Shown here piece by piece: positions 1-11,292 of a stretch of DNA of 64,000 bases; positions within the stretch are counted from its first letter, which is position 1, and every line of letters begins with the position of its first letter. This DNA is from Gentiana macrophylla (taxonomy: Eukaryota > Streptophyta > Magnoliopsida > Gentianales > Gentianaceae), in assembly GCA_026214975.1 (NCBI GenBank), contig CM047814.1:16205541-16269540 (forward strand). The letters are read 5' to 3'. The position numbers were made by a program, and so were the translations under genes. The notes beneath the pieces are model-generated. The model made no database searches. It was not told where the DNA came from and saw nothing but the letters and a program-made list of their open reading frames with translations.

Positions 1-1399
1 GATGATAGAAGAAGATTTTATGTCACCATCATGGTCTCATACAACAAATATGTGATGGATTCAAATCATTTAATTCACCTTTACAAATTTTAAAATAAAA
101 AATAAAATAAAAAAAAAAACTAAATGTATTTACGTTCAAAACTCTACATAAAATTTTGTATACCCTTACGTAATCATTCTACTGTTTTTCAAAACAAAAA
201 AAATAAATAAATAAATAAAATGATAGACTTAGTTTCTACTAATCTCAGTACTTGATTTTCCATTTGAGAATGAAAGATTGAGGTGTACTCTAGCTGTTGC
301 AAATGATTTTATTGAAGGGAATACATCATATGATATAATGTGTGTCATACATTACATTATGTGATTTATTACTTGCATAATGCAGTACATTTCCTCCTTT
401 TTATCTTCGTCATTTTTCCGTATATGTAATTTGCTATATTAGATTAAATTCCTTCCTACATTCTAAGTCTCAAAAGACTTCTGAGCATTAGATATTGTGA
501 CATTCACATCGTAAATATCATATTTTATCTTTAAAATAATATAAAATAATATATATCTCGACGACGCTGGATGTCATCTATTCAATATTCGGGCCAAACT
601 AACTTCTATGACGCTTATATCAAGAACAAAGCAGTGAGGATGGTTATTTTGGTGTATTTCAGATCGAGCTTCGAGGGTTGCTATTCATCTCAAGCCGCCA
701 CGATCCAATGCAGAATTTGGAATCGTTCGTCGTAGCTCCTGAGATTGTTTATAAAGGACGCTCGCCCCTTTTCTTGTTGGACAAGGATTCGGTTTTTCTT
801 AATCACAAAGATTATCTTATTTAAATCCCTTTAATTTATGGATAATTACGACTATGTTTAAATATAAGGATTAATGTCATTATCACTGTGGATTCTTTCA
901 GTGCTTATCCTATAATATAGAACACGCTTAACTATTGAATAAGGAAAGTTCTATCCTACCTGCGCTGAGCTCCTTGATCGACCTTTTCTAAGTGTCCAAT
1001 ATTACCAAAGCAGCCATGCACCGGGTCAATTGTAGTTTAGACGCGTGAGCAATGTCGCTTCCCACGAGGATGCCGGTTAAATACCAAAATCACTAACACA
1101 TTTGGTTTAGGCAAAATACAAAAGATAAGTTTTAAAACAAATGTGAGTCATGGTGTCACTCCACAACTCACCACCTAAATGCCACAAAAGAGAAAAGAAA
1201 TGAAATGAAATCTAGCAAGTTAGCCAAGATAATGGTCAAAGTGATAAAAACACTTATGATTCGCTGAGAAATGATTCGACCTACCTCCATCCATTTGTGA
1301 CTTTGTGATAAATTATTGGTGCGAACCCCGCTTTAGTGATTGTCCGCTCATGATACAACCACTCTATATCTCGTCAACGGCCTAATTGACTAAATTAAG
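1..1399. other. Intergenic / old retrotransposon DNA
   Basis: No gene is visible. The stretch is AT-rich with short poly-A tracts at its start. From about 1080 it reads like the far part of an old minus-strand LTR that continues after 2814; the solo LTR at 1400-2809 interrupts it. This continuity is an inference from the target-site duplication, not from a second LTR copy. Confidence 0.4.
1395..1399. repeat. TSD (left), TTAAG, of the solo LTR
   Basis: Five-base target-site duplication directly left of the LTR; the matching copy is at 2810-2814. Confidence 0.8.
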
Positions 1400-2809
1400 T
1401 GTTTTGAGGTGATTTTATACGCTTTATAAGGATATATTTTGTAACAATTTTCTTCATATTTGTATGTTTCTCATAGAAATCGAGCTTTTATATTGAAATA
1501 TTGAGCAAATGAGTTTTAGAAGTATTAAAGTGCAAAATCGAGCTAATTATGTGATTTTATTGGATAAATATCTTTAGATGTAAGATGTTACATTTTGCAT
1601 GTTTTTATCGTGATGTGTACGCTGTTGCAATGAGGTGAAAGGAGCTTAAAAGATGTTCAAGTGATGATTTGCATGGAAGTGAAGAGATAGAGATGAAGTT
1701 GGAATGAAGATCAAGATGAATTTGAAGAAAAAGGACCGAACTAATGTCTCAAAGCCGGATCAAGGCCCAGGAGGAGAAATCAATGTAGAGTTTGGACGCC
1801 GAGTGAACGAGCGGTTGTCCCCTAGGCCCAGAGCAAATGGACGGGCGCCCAACACCGACATAGCAAAGAAACCCGACCTAGTTTTCTATAAATAGAAAGC
1901 GCATTCTCAACCCTAAACACATCATATTTCTGATCGCACCACAAAACCCTAAATTCTCGAAAGCAGAGAAGCTCGGTCGGCAGAGCCTTGTGCTCGTCGA
2001 CCGAGGGTTAGATTAGTTTTTTTATTTTATTTCTTTCTTCTTGTTCGATCTTGATGATGGCTTGAAGTCATGCACTCGAAAGCAAGCATGAAACTTTTCA
2101 AACAGCCGTTTTATTTCTTCCTTTGGATATTTTGTGAGTTTAATTTAAAGCTTGTTTCTTTCCTTTGATTATTTGTTATGCAACGATATCGAGAGATTGT
2201 TGTTATTGATGTTTATCGTATGACGAGAGTCGGTGTAAACCTTAGATCACCATAGAAAGAATAGATCTTTTAACCTATAAGTAACAGAGTTGATTAGGTT
2301 GAATATCTAGATTGTTAGATCTAATAAATCTTGCACCTCGGTTTGAAAACGTTAATCTTTAAGATCGAGAGATAAAAGATTGATAGGCGAATTATCTACG
2401 AGAGTAGGAATTCATAGTTTTGAGAGGTGAATCACATCTTTGATTAAATCTTCATAAGATAATCTCAGCAGGAAATTAAGGGTCATGGATGGTGGATCAT
2501 GGTTTGTTCTATGTTGATTTGCTTCAGTCATTATCATGTTCGTTAGTTTTATTGTTTTCCTAGTTATAGTTTTATTTACTTTTGCTCGTAACGATGTTTT
2601 CCTGGGCTTTGACCGACAATCCTCATCTCGCTTTATTTTATCGCTTTTAGTTTCGTTTTAGTAGTAACAACCTTAGGAAAATTAATGAACTAGATACCCG
2701 ATTCCTGTGACCGACTCCGTATTAATCGCTATGCTACGATCCCTACACTGGGAATACCGGATTTATAAATATTTATTACTTGTTGTTTTGTTAGATAAAA
2801 TCCGTGACA
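1400..2809 (+). mobile_element. Solo LTR of a Ty3-type retrotransposon
   Basis: The segment starts TGTTTTGAGG and ends CCGTGACA, the TG...CA ends of an LTR. It is flanked on both sides by the 5-bp direct repeat TTAAG (1395-1399 and 2810-2814). A TATA box, CTATAAATAG, lies at 1886-1895, about 490 bp into the element, which sets the promoter on the plus strand. There is no internal region, primer site or second LTR, so this is the product of LTR-LTR recombination. Its 1.4 kb length and layout suit a Ty3 (Athila/Tat-like) family, but the lineage is inferred. Confidence 0.8.
1886..1895 (+). promoter_or_regulatory. TATA box of the solo LTR
   Basis: CTATAAATAG inside the solo LTR. Downstream, 1972-2005, the expected leader RNA could form a hairpin with an 8-bp perfect stem (CTCGGTCG / CGACCGAG). 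Confidence 0.55.
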
Positions 2810-2814
2810 TTAAG
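2810..2814. repeat. TSD (right), TTAAG, of the solo LTR
   Basis: Five-base target-site duplication directly right of the LTR, identical to 1395-1399. Confidence 0.8.
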
Positions 2815-4005
2815 TCTGTAAGAGTCGATATGCATTACACTCATTGGGTTGCCTAACCACGATTAGTGAACCCCACTCTAGAAATCGAATCTATCTCTAG
2901 TCGATTTTACTGGTCTCATTACCCATTTTCCCACACTAAGTATCTTCTCTCGATCTCAACAAAGTGTGTTAAATCATGTATTAGGTGTTTAATCCAACAC
3001 AAGCATTAAGGTCAAGTAATGAGAAATAATTTCACAAAATGCTTGAAATCTAAACAATCATTCTCACAAATCACAAGAACTACAACATCACAATTCATAT
3101 TTTATGGGTTAGATTTCTATACTTCATCTTCATCTTCCCCAAATTGGACTTTACACAATTCCAAGAAGAAACTAAAACTAACACAAATCAAGATGAAATT
3201 AAAGAACAATAAGGTAAATAAAATATTACCCATGAAAATCCATCTTTATTGACTCCATCTCCTCCAAGTACTAGCAATCTTCTTACACCCATGAAGAAAA
3301 AGAAGAAGCTTGAAGAACAACAACATGGTATTTCAACTATCTAGCTATCAATCCGTTAATTACATTGTTTTTGTGTTAGAGTGACCTCCCCAAGGTCTCT
3401 AATGGAGGAATTTCGCTCTAAGGGCTCGGGGAAGGGGAGATGAGAAATCGGGCTGAAAAATCCCGCTTTTATGGTGAAAAAGCGTAACGAGTCGAAATGT
3501 CGCAAGTTCGACTCGATAGATGGTTCGGTAGTACATTGTCTTCAGTAAATTGACCATAACTTTGCGTGTATACCTCCGATTTTAGTGATTCAAGATGCGT
3601 TAGAAAGTCCAAACCAAATTCTGTCTCTAAGATGGGTCAAATGTCACTTTAAGTTAGCTGTAAGTAGAAATGCTCGAGACAATTGATCCGTAAGAACTCC
3701 GTGGCTTCGGCAACACGCTTCGCACTGTACAAACGCGTCTTGTCAACATAAAAATCATCTCCCGAGGCTTGGTCAACCTAAGATCCCGCAATGACTCGCC
3801 AAAATACCAAGCATAATCCCGCTAACAAAATATTGGTCCTAATGACCTAAAAATACTAATAAAATTACTTTATTTATTACTACTTGCAAATTATTGTATA
3901 CTTTTGAAAATATGCAAACCGATGCCGGAACGGTGCAAAATTACTAAAAAATCATGAAACGAGGCTAATATCATAGTCAATGCATCATAAAATTGACTTA
4001 CATCA
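2815..4005 (-). repeat. 3' LTR of a degraded Tat-like Ty3 element (part)
   Basis: Read on the minus strand, the segment begins TGATGTAAG at 4005, directly after a purine-rich tract (4006-4022) that looks like a polypurine tract. It has no coding capacity. The LTR appears to run on past the nested solo LTR into 1-1399. The distal end was not located and no second LTR of this element is in the window, so the extent is uncertain. Confidence 0.45.
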
Positions 4006-4022
4006 CTCCCCCGCCTCGCCTC
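4006..4022 (-). promoter_or_regulatory. Polypurine tract of the Tat-like element
   Basis: On the minus strand this reads GAGGCGAGGCGGGGGAG and is immediately followed by TG at 4005, as expected where plus-strand DNA synthesis of an LTR element is primed. Confidence 0.5.
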
Positions 4023-4596
4023 GACTGACCAGACATTACTCGACCTCCGCTTATGACCGAACCGACCGCCGTGGTCTTGCTGTAGAAGGACAGTGTAGAC
4101 CTCCCACCTCGGGGTCCGGCTCGCTCGCTTATTGATACGGGCCTTTGGCCTTTGTATTTATTATTTTTCTCTTTCTTCATCTATTATACAACCATTCTCT
4201 GAATGCCACGTGGCAAGGGCTAATCCGAACCCCGTCATAAGCCCTTCGAGATCGCCTGGGCTCCGGAGCATGGTCTCGACTTGGATGGAGCTCACTCGCT
4301 TTTTAGACTTGTCAAAATTATCAGGATTTGCCTCGTCACGTGGTAGAGTTACCGTTATAACCCTGTTATGACGGGCCCGAGAAACGAGGCGTTTTCCACC
4401 CACGTATTGATGGTGGGGTCATTTCCCCATACCGTGTCTAGGGCTTATAATCCTTTGGTCATATCACGCCTCTTCAGACGTTACAAAGCCTTTGCTATTA
4501 AGTCGAGATGAAGCCACGTTGCTATTCTTTTCTTTCTACTTCTTCAATCACAAGTAAGCTTCATGTCATTTTCCCTTTTTACTTGTTTTATTGTTG

Positions 4597-5886
4597 ATGA
4601 GTGAGCCGATTATCCTCTCGCTGCATAGTTCCACCGAGGCTTTATTTGAGTCTCAGGTCGGAGTAGAGAGTGAGACTTCCAATTTTAGGGCTAACCCTGC
4701 TCCCTTGCCTCGATAAATCGAATGGGTTTTGAGCATCCGGGTTCTAGCCTCCCAATTTGATCCTGCGTGCACTCTACTCCTCATTCTTCATCGTGACTTC
4801 TAGCTTCGCTTTTAACTTTTAAAGCTCACATGACCTCCATGTCTCAAGTCGCTTTGCCATTGTATTGATTCTATGCCGACTAAGAGTGCCATGGCCTTCA
4901 TCCGCAGTTAAGTATAAAATACCCACTAGGTTATATGACCCCAAATCCCTCCTCCTGGTACTTATGCTTATCAGCTCCGTAAGGATATTGTGTTGTGTAC
5001 AAGGAGCGCTTTGACTTTGCCTCGAGGTTCCTTTCGCCGCCCTTCTAGCAGATTCAAGCATTATGGGTTGTGGATCAACCAGTTGTTCCCAATGGCATAA
5101 GAGCTATTATAGCTTCGCGATCGGTGTCGGTGTGTCATATTCACTTCACGGTGAAGTACTTTAGACGTTTTACTAGTGTAAATCGGTGAAGGACTCCCCG
5201 GTGTATCTTCGCTTCCTGCGCCGGGAGATTTCAAGAATGATGTCCTGATTCTTAGTAAGGGAGAGTCCTCCTACAAGGATTGGAAGCGCCGCTTCTTTTG
5301 TATCCATCCCGAGGTAGTGATTAAACTGGGCAGGTGGAACACTGCCGACCTGGGTAGTGACGTCCGGCCGACCGATGTTGATAAGAAATTGATAAAGGGT
5401 ATTCAAAAGTGCGCATCGCCTAAGACTAAAAAGTATTCTTCCGAGTTAATCGATGCCGCTTAAGCTATCCAACGCCGTCCGGACCCTTATGTGGAGATGA
5501 TTGAAGATGACTACAACACTTGTAGGATTCTTAGGTTTTTATTACTTTTGCTTTCCGTTGTAATTATGCCTTTGTTGACCTTGTTCGCTTTTGTACTCAT
5601 GGATAGCTTCGAGAACTTGAAATCTTTGTTGGCCCCTGTGATGTGGCATGGCTTCACCACGGGAGTTGATGAGGCCAAAGAGCAATGCCCAAATCTGATT
5701 ATCCCTGATCTACCTCATCAGGTTATGTACAAGCCTGGTTCTGGCGAAATCTATGACGACCGCCTGAGGGAATTCAAGAATGGTGAGGACATTGGAGTCA
5801 AGTATGCTAAACGCCGCCCTGCTCCTCAGAGCTCTGAGCCAGTTCCTTCTTTAGAGCAGCATCATAATCCTACCTCTGAGGATTAG
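4597..5886 (+). pseudogene. Antisense ORF (aORF-like) of a Tat-like Ty3 element
   Basis: A decayed coding region lies on the strand opposite to the integrase at 6800-7860. It starts at ATG 4597 and is broken near 4711; a long open piece runs about 5172-5463 and a 131-residue piece fills 5491-5886. The first long piece holds the motif YKDWKRRFFCIHPE, which resembles proteins annotated as putative gypsy-type transposon (Transposase_28 type). Tat-lineage Ty3 elements are known to carry an extra antisense ORF between pol and the 3' LTR, and this position fits. It could instead be the gag of a second element inserted in the other orientation. No function is claimed for the product. Confidence 0.5.
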
Positions 5887-6109
5887 CTCACCTTACATCT
5901 TGCCTTGTTTTGACAAGTTTTATTGTTGCAAAAAAAAATTGTAACTATTGACAATTATGTTTTTATTAAGTATTTCAGTCTTGAGCTTTTATTTGAAAGT
6001 ACTTATTTGAAAGTACTTACCTGGTACTCTTTTTTCCCCCAAGTATGCTATGCTTTAACCTTGGGTTTTTGGATGGCATACTTGTTTTATATTTAATTAC
6101 TTGGCTTTG

Positions 6110-6715
6110 TTTGGTCCGACCTGCAGACTTAGAGAGTTTGTCCCTTGCAAACTTTCTCGAAATCCGGCTCGCAGAGCTCGGGCCGAAATTATCTCGACTG
6201 CAAACTTATGTAGTTTGTCCCTTGCAAACTTTTCTCGAGTCCGACTCGCAGTAACTCGATTCGAAATTATCTCGACCGCATACTTAGAGAGTTTGTCTTT
6301 GCAAACTTTCCGAGTCCGACATTCTCGAGCTCGCTTGAAATAATCTGACTTGCAGACTTCGAGAGTTTGTCCTTGAAAACTATCTCGAGTCCGACCTGCA
6401 GAGCTCAGTTCGAAATTATCTGACCTGCAGACTTAGAGAGTTTGTCCTTTGCAAACTTTCCGAAGTCCGACTGCAGAGCCTGGTTCAAATTATCCGACCT
6501 GCAGACTTCAGAGAGTTTGTTCTTTGCAAACTTTCTCTGAGTCCGACATGCAGAGCTCAATTCAAAATTATCTTACCTATGATCGACAGAGTTTGTTCTT
6601 TGCAAACTTTCCGAGTATGACTCAGAAAGCTCAATCAAAATTATCTCGACTGCAGACTTGTAGAGTTTGTCATTTGCAAACTTTTCGATTCTCGACTGCA
6701 GATCTCAATCAAATA
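6110..6715. repeat. Tandem array, about 8 copies of a 76-bp unit
   Basis: The core GAGTTTGT recurs near 6134, 6211, 6290, 6365, 6439, 6515, 6590 and 6665, giving a period of 74-79 bp. Each unit has two blocks of the type CTGCAGACTT and TTGCAAACTTT. Copies vary mainly by small indels at CTG, CAG and CCG. The array lies between pol and the antisense ORF, where Tat elements often carry tandem repeats. Confidence 0.8.
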
Positions 6716-6799
6716 TCCTTTAGGATTATGAGACAAAATATGTTGTGACAGTAAAAATCAAATTTTCATTAAAGTTCATTAATGTTTGATTACATCTTA

Positions 6800-7860
6800 T
6801 TGAAATAAACAGTATTGAAAAGAAAACAACGCAAGTTGGCACCTGTCCCAAACATAGAATTTACGCAGGTTGTTGGCGTTCCAGCTTCGAGGTATGGTCC
6901 TGCCATGAGCATCATCTAGTTGGTATGCTCCATTTCTATGGACTTTGACCACTTTGTGGTCCTTCCTGGATTAGGTCGAGCATTCCTGCTAATTTCATTC
7001 ATTCTCAAGACCAAATCTCTCCCTTTAAAATAAGAGTGTTTGACTTTGGAGTTATAAGATCGAGAGATCCTTTGTTTGTACTTGGCCATTCTAACGTAGG
7101 CCACGCTTCGGTTTCTTCCAGTCATCTTTGTAATGCCCGAGTTGATTCCTCGACCAGATGTGTATAAAGTTCGACTCGGGGAGGCGCACCAATCTCTCTC
7201 GCTGGGATCATCGCCATCGCCACGGGCCAAGGAAAAGGTGTCTCACCTGTGGGTCGAGTTTGGTGTAGCTCAGACGCCCAAAGTATATTGGGGTAGTATT
7301 CTACCCAGCTCTCCTTCTTCCTCTAGCCTCTTTTCAAACCAAATTTAACTCGCCTGTTAGTTTGTTCAACTTGGCCATTTGCCTGGATGGCCAACAGAGG
7401 TAAAGGTCGAATGATGCCCACTTCGACACACACCATGATCCGATCGCCTTGTCTTCGAATCTGCGTGTTCCATTGTATGAGATCGTGGTCTTGGGTATAC
7501 CATATCTCGCAGACAATGTTCTTTCAGAGGAACTTCGGATGGCTTTGGCAAGTGACGGTAGTCGAGCTTTCGCTTCACCCACTTAAAGTGAAATAGTCAT
7601 CGCCACAATAAGGAATCTCGAGATTATCCGGAGCTCGGAGAAGGGGCCCGACCGCATCTACACCCCATTGATAAAAGGCCAATGAGAGACCACAGGAACC
7701 ATCACCTGGCATGACTTGCACTTCAGACGAGTTCGCTTGCATCACTTTGCATGGTAGGCCAAGAATACCCGAATACGCGACACTTCCTTGCTGTGGTCCG
7801 TGCCTCCCACATGGTTTCCACAAATGCCTAGGTTCTCTTTCCGGGCCGGTCCTCACGCGG
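6800..7860 (-). pseudogene. Ty3 integrase / pol C-terminus, decayed
   Basis: Read on the minus strand from 7860, frames broken by several frameshifts show successive integrase landmarks: FYQWGVDAVGPLLRAP followed by a degraded DYFT; then YGIPKT with an NGTR core; a region matching the usual HPQSNGQ motif read as GQV; then the C-terminal YKQRISRSYNSKVK and FKGRDLVLR block of the GPY/F region; and finally a pol terminus resembling IPRSWNANNLRKFY. The element is cut at 7860 and has no RT, RNase H, protease or gag on its upstream side. It gives the orientation of the whole 4000-7860 remnant. Non-functional. Confidence 0.8.
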
Positions 7861-8871
7861 AGGCTTCAGTCATGACAGATTTGAAACAACGTCGTTTCAG
7901 ATTCGCTTTATAAATTAAAAAAATTAAAACATTTCGAAATTTGAGAGCTAGAGCCGCGCTTTGATGATTCCTAAAGTTATCTTCTACTAAAATCGTCATA
8001 TTCCTCCCATTTTCTGCTGAAAGATCAATATTTAGGTTGAAGAACGGCAATTTACAGCGGCGGCGGGAGTGGGGTTTCATCGGCCTCTTTCTTTTCAGTC
8101 AGGGTTGAAGAAGTTCCATTGTCATTGAACCTCTTCCTCCCTCCACCTTTCAAATTCGACGGGAAATTCTTCCATTGAAGATGGGTTGAAGAAGGTTTTG
8201 ACCCTAATTTATATCGTCTGTTGCTTACACGATTTCTTGATTGATTTCTTGTGAATTCTCATCTCTGTGTTTTCATGTTCAATCCTTCATATATTGTCTT
8301 TATGTTGGCCTTCTTTTTTTTTTTACTATCCGTGTAGTAAATTTGTTCATTTTATTATGGTAAAACCTGAAATTTGTTTCATTTTTTTTTTTTGCAGTAC
8401 TTGAAATTGACGAAGGATGGGTGAATTTATAGATTTAAACAAAGTGATCAGTGTTGAAAGGATGGGTGAACTTTTAGTTTGTCTTATTTCACTTGGTAGT
8501 AGTCCTGCTATAACAGTTCAGCTTATCAAATTTCAATTGGAATTTGATTATTGTTTGATTCAAGAGAAAGATACATGAAGCAGGAAAGTAGTTTTTTGTG
8601 GCTAAAAGTTCATTGTTAGTTGGATATGAGCATATGAAGCTTAGTAGAACAAGAACTAAACTTAGTATTCAGATTGTATCTGATGTAAACAAAGTGACTT
8701 GAATCGAAGAGCAGATTTATCCTTCTTGCTTTTTCTTACTTCTTTTTTTCATACAAGATTTATCCCTCCCCCGGCCGCAAACACCATAGAATCCGCAACA
8801 AATCACATCATACAGTATACCCTCTTCATTGTTTAACCCTGCATTAATGATCGAACATCATTTTCTCAACC
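7861..8871 (+). other. Presumed promoter / 5' UTR of the At1g79540-like gene
   Basis: No coding region is evident. The segment separates the retrotransposon remnant from the PPR gene. A pyrimidine tract ending TTTTTTTTTGCAG at about 8398 looks like a 3' splice site, so an intron in the 5' UTR is possible. No TATA box stands out. Confidence 0.35.
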
Positions 8872-11292
8872 ATGAGAGTCAGCCTCCATTCCCTCACTCT
8901 TCTCCGCTCAGTCTTTCTAGAAATATAGTCCACCATCACCACCAGTCCCAATCATGTTACTTCACCACCACCTCCTCCTCCTCTTCATGCGAAGAGATCG
9001 CTTTACCAATGACATTCTCAACATGATTGATAACACAGCTTCAGTGGAGCCAGTTCTAGAACAGGCCGTTTCTTTTTAACCCCAGAAATCGTTGCCTCCG
9101 TTCTTCAAGCTAAAAACAAGACCCTGAACTGGGTTTCGCTTTCTTCATATGGGCTTCAAAAGAAAGCGCCAGTAGCTGGGCTTCCTTAATACAGGCATTG
9201 ATATGCTTATTAAAGATGAGTCGGTTAACAGCAGTAGATTTGAATTGTATTGGAGAATTCTCGATGAGGTCAAAGATTCCGGGGTTTTATTAGCTCGGAT
9301 GCGTTCATGTGTTGATTTCAGCGTATTGGAAGTTGGACAAGGCTGATAAGGCAGTGGAGACTTTTGGTAAGATGAGGGAATATAATTGTAAGCCTGGTTT
9401 GTTTACTTATAATATGATATTACATATAATGGTCCGAAAATGTGATTCTTCTGGCATTGGCCGTGTACAATTTGATGTTAAAAGCAAATGCTCTGCTGAA
9501 TTCATCGACATTTAGTATAATGATAGATGGGTTGAGTAAGGACGGGAGGAGTGAGGATGCATTGAGGTTGTTTGATGAAATGAGCGAGAGAAGAATATTG
9601 CCGAATAAAATTACATACGCAGTGATTATATCGGGTTTGTGTGAAGCTAAGAGGACTGATGATGCTTACAGGTTATTTATCTCGATGAAAAGTAGAGGAT
9701 GTCAGCCTGATTCTGCTATTCATAATGTGTTGTTAAACGGGTTTTGTAAGGTAGGTAGGATAGACGAGGCATTTGCACTGTTCAAGTTGTTCAAGGATGG
9801 TGGATATGTTCTTGGGATGAAAGGTTATAGTTGTCTGGTTGACGGGTTGATCAGAGCAAACAGGACAGCGGAAGCACATGCGATGTTTCAGCAGCTTTTT
9901 CAGATTGATATCATACCTGATGTTATACTATATACAATTATGATTAGGGGTCTATGTCAAGAAGGAAGGGTAAATGAAGCACTAGGTTTATTGAGGGACA
10001 TGACTGAAAGAGGTGTGGCCCCAGACACCTGCTGCTACAATACTTTGATTAAGGGGTTTTGTGAGAAGGGCATTTTAGATCAAGCACAGTCTCTTCATTT
10101 GGAAATTTCTACAAATAATCTCTTTCCAGACACGTGCACGCACACTATATTAATCTCCGGTATGTGTAAAAACGGCCTAGCAGTGGAAGCTAAACGTATT
10201 TTTGGTGAGATTGAGAAACATGGATGCCTTCCATCTGTTGTGACTTTCAATACCCTCATTGATGGCCTGTGGAAGGCTGGTGAAATTAAGGAAGCTCATC
10301 TCATGTTTTACATGATGGAAATAGGAAGAAAACCTTCATTATTCCTTCGGCTTTCTCAGAGTGAAGAACCAGTTCTTGATAGCGCAGACCTCCAAAGAAT
10401 GTTGGAGAAATTGTGTGAGTCGGGATTAGTTTTTAAAGCTTACAACCTTCTTATGCAGCTTGCAGATAGTGGGGTTGTACCAGACGTCGTGACTTATAAC
10501 ATTCTGATAAATGCTTTCTGCAAAGATGGGAACATGAATGGGGCTTTGAAACTCTTTGAAGAGCTCCAACTTAAGGGGCATGTTCCTGATAAAATCACAT
10601 ATGGAACCCTCATAGATGGGTTCATGAGGGCTGATCGTGACGCGGATGCATTCAAATTCTTTGAACATATGAAAAACAGGTGTACGCGTAGTCCAGAGGC
10701 TTACAAGTCACTCATGACTTGGTGTTGCCGTAAGTGGAATTTATCTTTAGCTTTTGATGTTTGGCTACAGTATATTAAGGACATTGGTGGTGAGACAATT
10801 GAGAATGCCAACTTGATTGAAAATCATTTGAAGTCAGACAATATGGAAATGACCATCAGGGAATTACTTGAATTAAATCTTAAGTGGAGTAGTTTCGATT
10901 CTGCACCTTACAACATTTGGCTCATCGGATTATGCCAGTCAAACAGAACAGAAGATGCTCTGATGGTTTTGTCCATTCTTGAAGAGCATCGTATTAATGT
11001 GTCTTGTCCTAGTTATGTAATGTTGATTGATAGGCTTTGCCAAGTGGGAGATCTGGACCGGGCTGCTAACATTTTTCTGCTTAGCATAAAGAAAGGTTTG
11101 CGATTAAAGCCACATATTTGTAACAAGCTGCTGAGTTTGCTTCTTCGTTTTAAGAAAAAAGCAAAGAACGCGCTTTATTTAGTTGATGAAATGAAGTCTG
11201 CAGGGTACGATGTAGAACAGTACCTCTACCCTGCTACGAAAACTCTTTTGGATTCATATATACAAGAAAAAAAAGCCGTGATACCTGGATGA
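8872..11292 (+). CDS. PPR protein, At1g79540-like; 5' part frameshifted
   Basis: The continuous frame 9442-11292 gives about 616 residues made of P-class pentatricopeptide repeats (recurrent patterns such as PDVVTYNILINAFCKDG). Order and spacing match Arabidopsis At1g79540 as I remember it, including the late non-PPR-like block SLMTWCCRKWN and the IWLIGLCQS repeat. PPR proteins bind organelle RNA in mitochondria or plastids; the target of this one is not known to me. The gene seems to lack introns. The first 570 bases fit the same protein only with frame changes near 8920-9000, 9078, 9121, 9195, 9285, 9315 and 9437, mostly one-base losses in homopolymers. The ATG at 8872 is a guess; the true start is masked by these breaks. 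It is either a 5'-damaged gene or an assembly with uncorrected indels. Confidence 0.8.

Noticed and set aside
5491..5886. 131-residue ORF as a host membrane protein gene
   Set aside because: The hydrophobic part follows directly on the decayed antisense ORF frame and lies inside a Ty3-type remnant; no splice context or host family.
6045..6748. Overlapping ORFs at 6045-6748 as genes
   Set aside because: They are read through a 76-bp tandem array; residues simply repeat with the unit.
10426..10668. Minus-strand ORF inside the PPR gene
   Set aside because: Shadow of a conserved plus-strand PPR frame.
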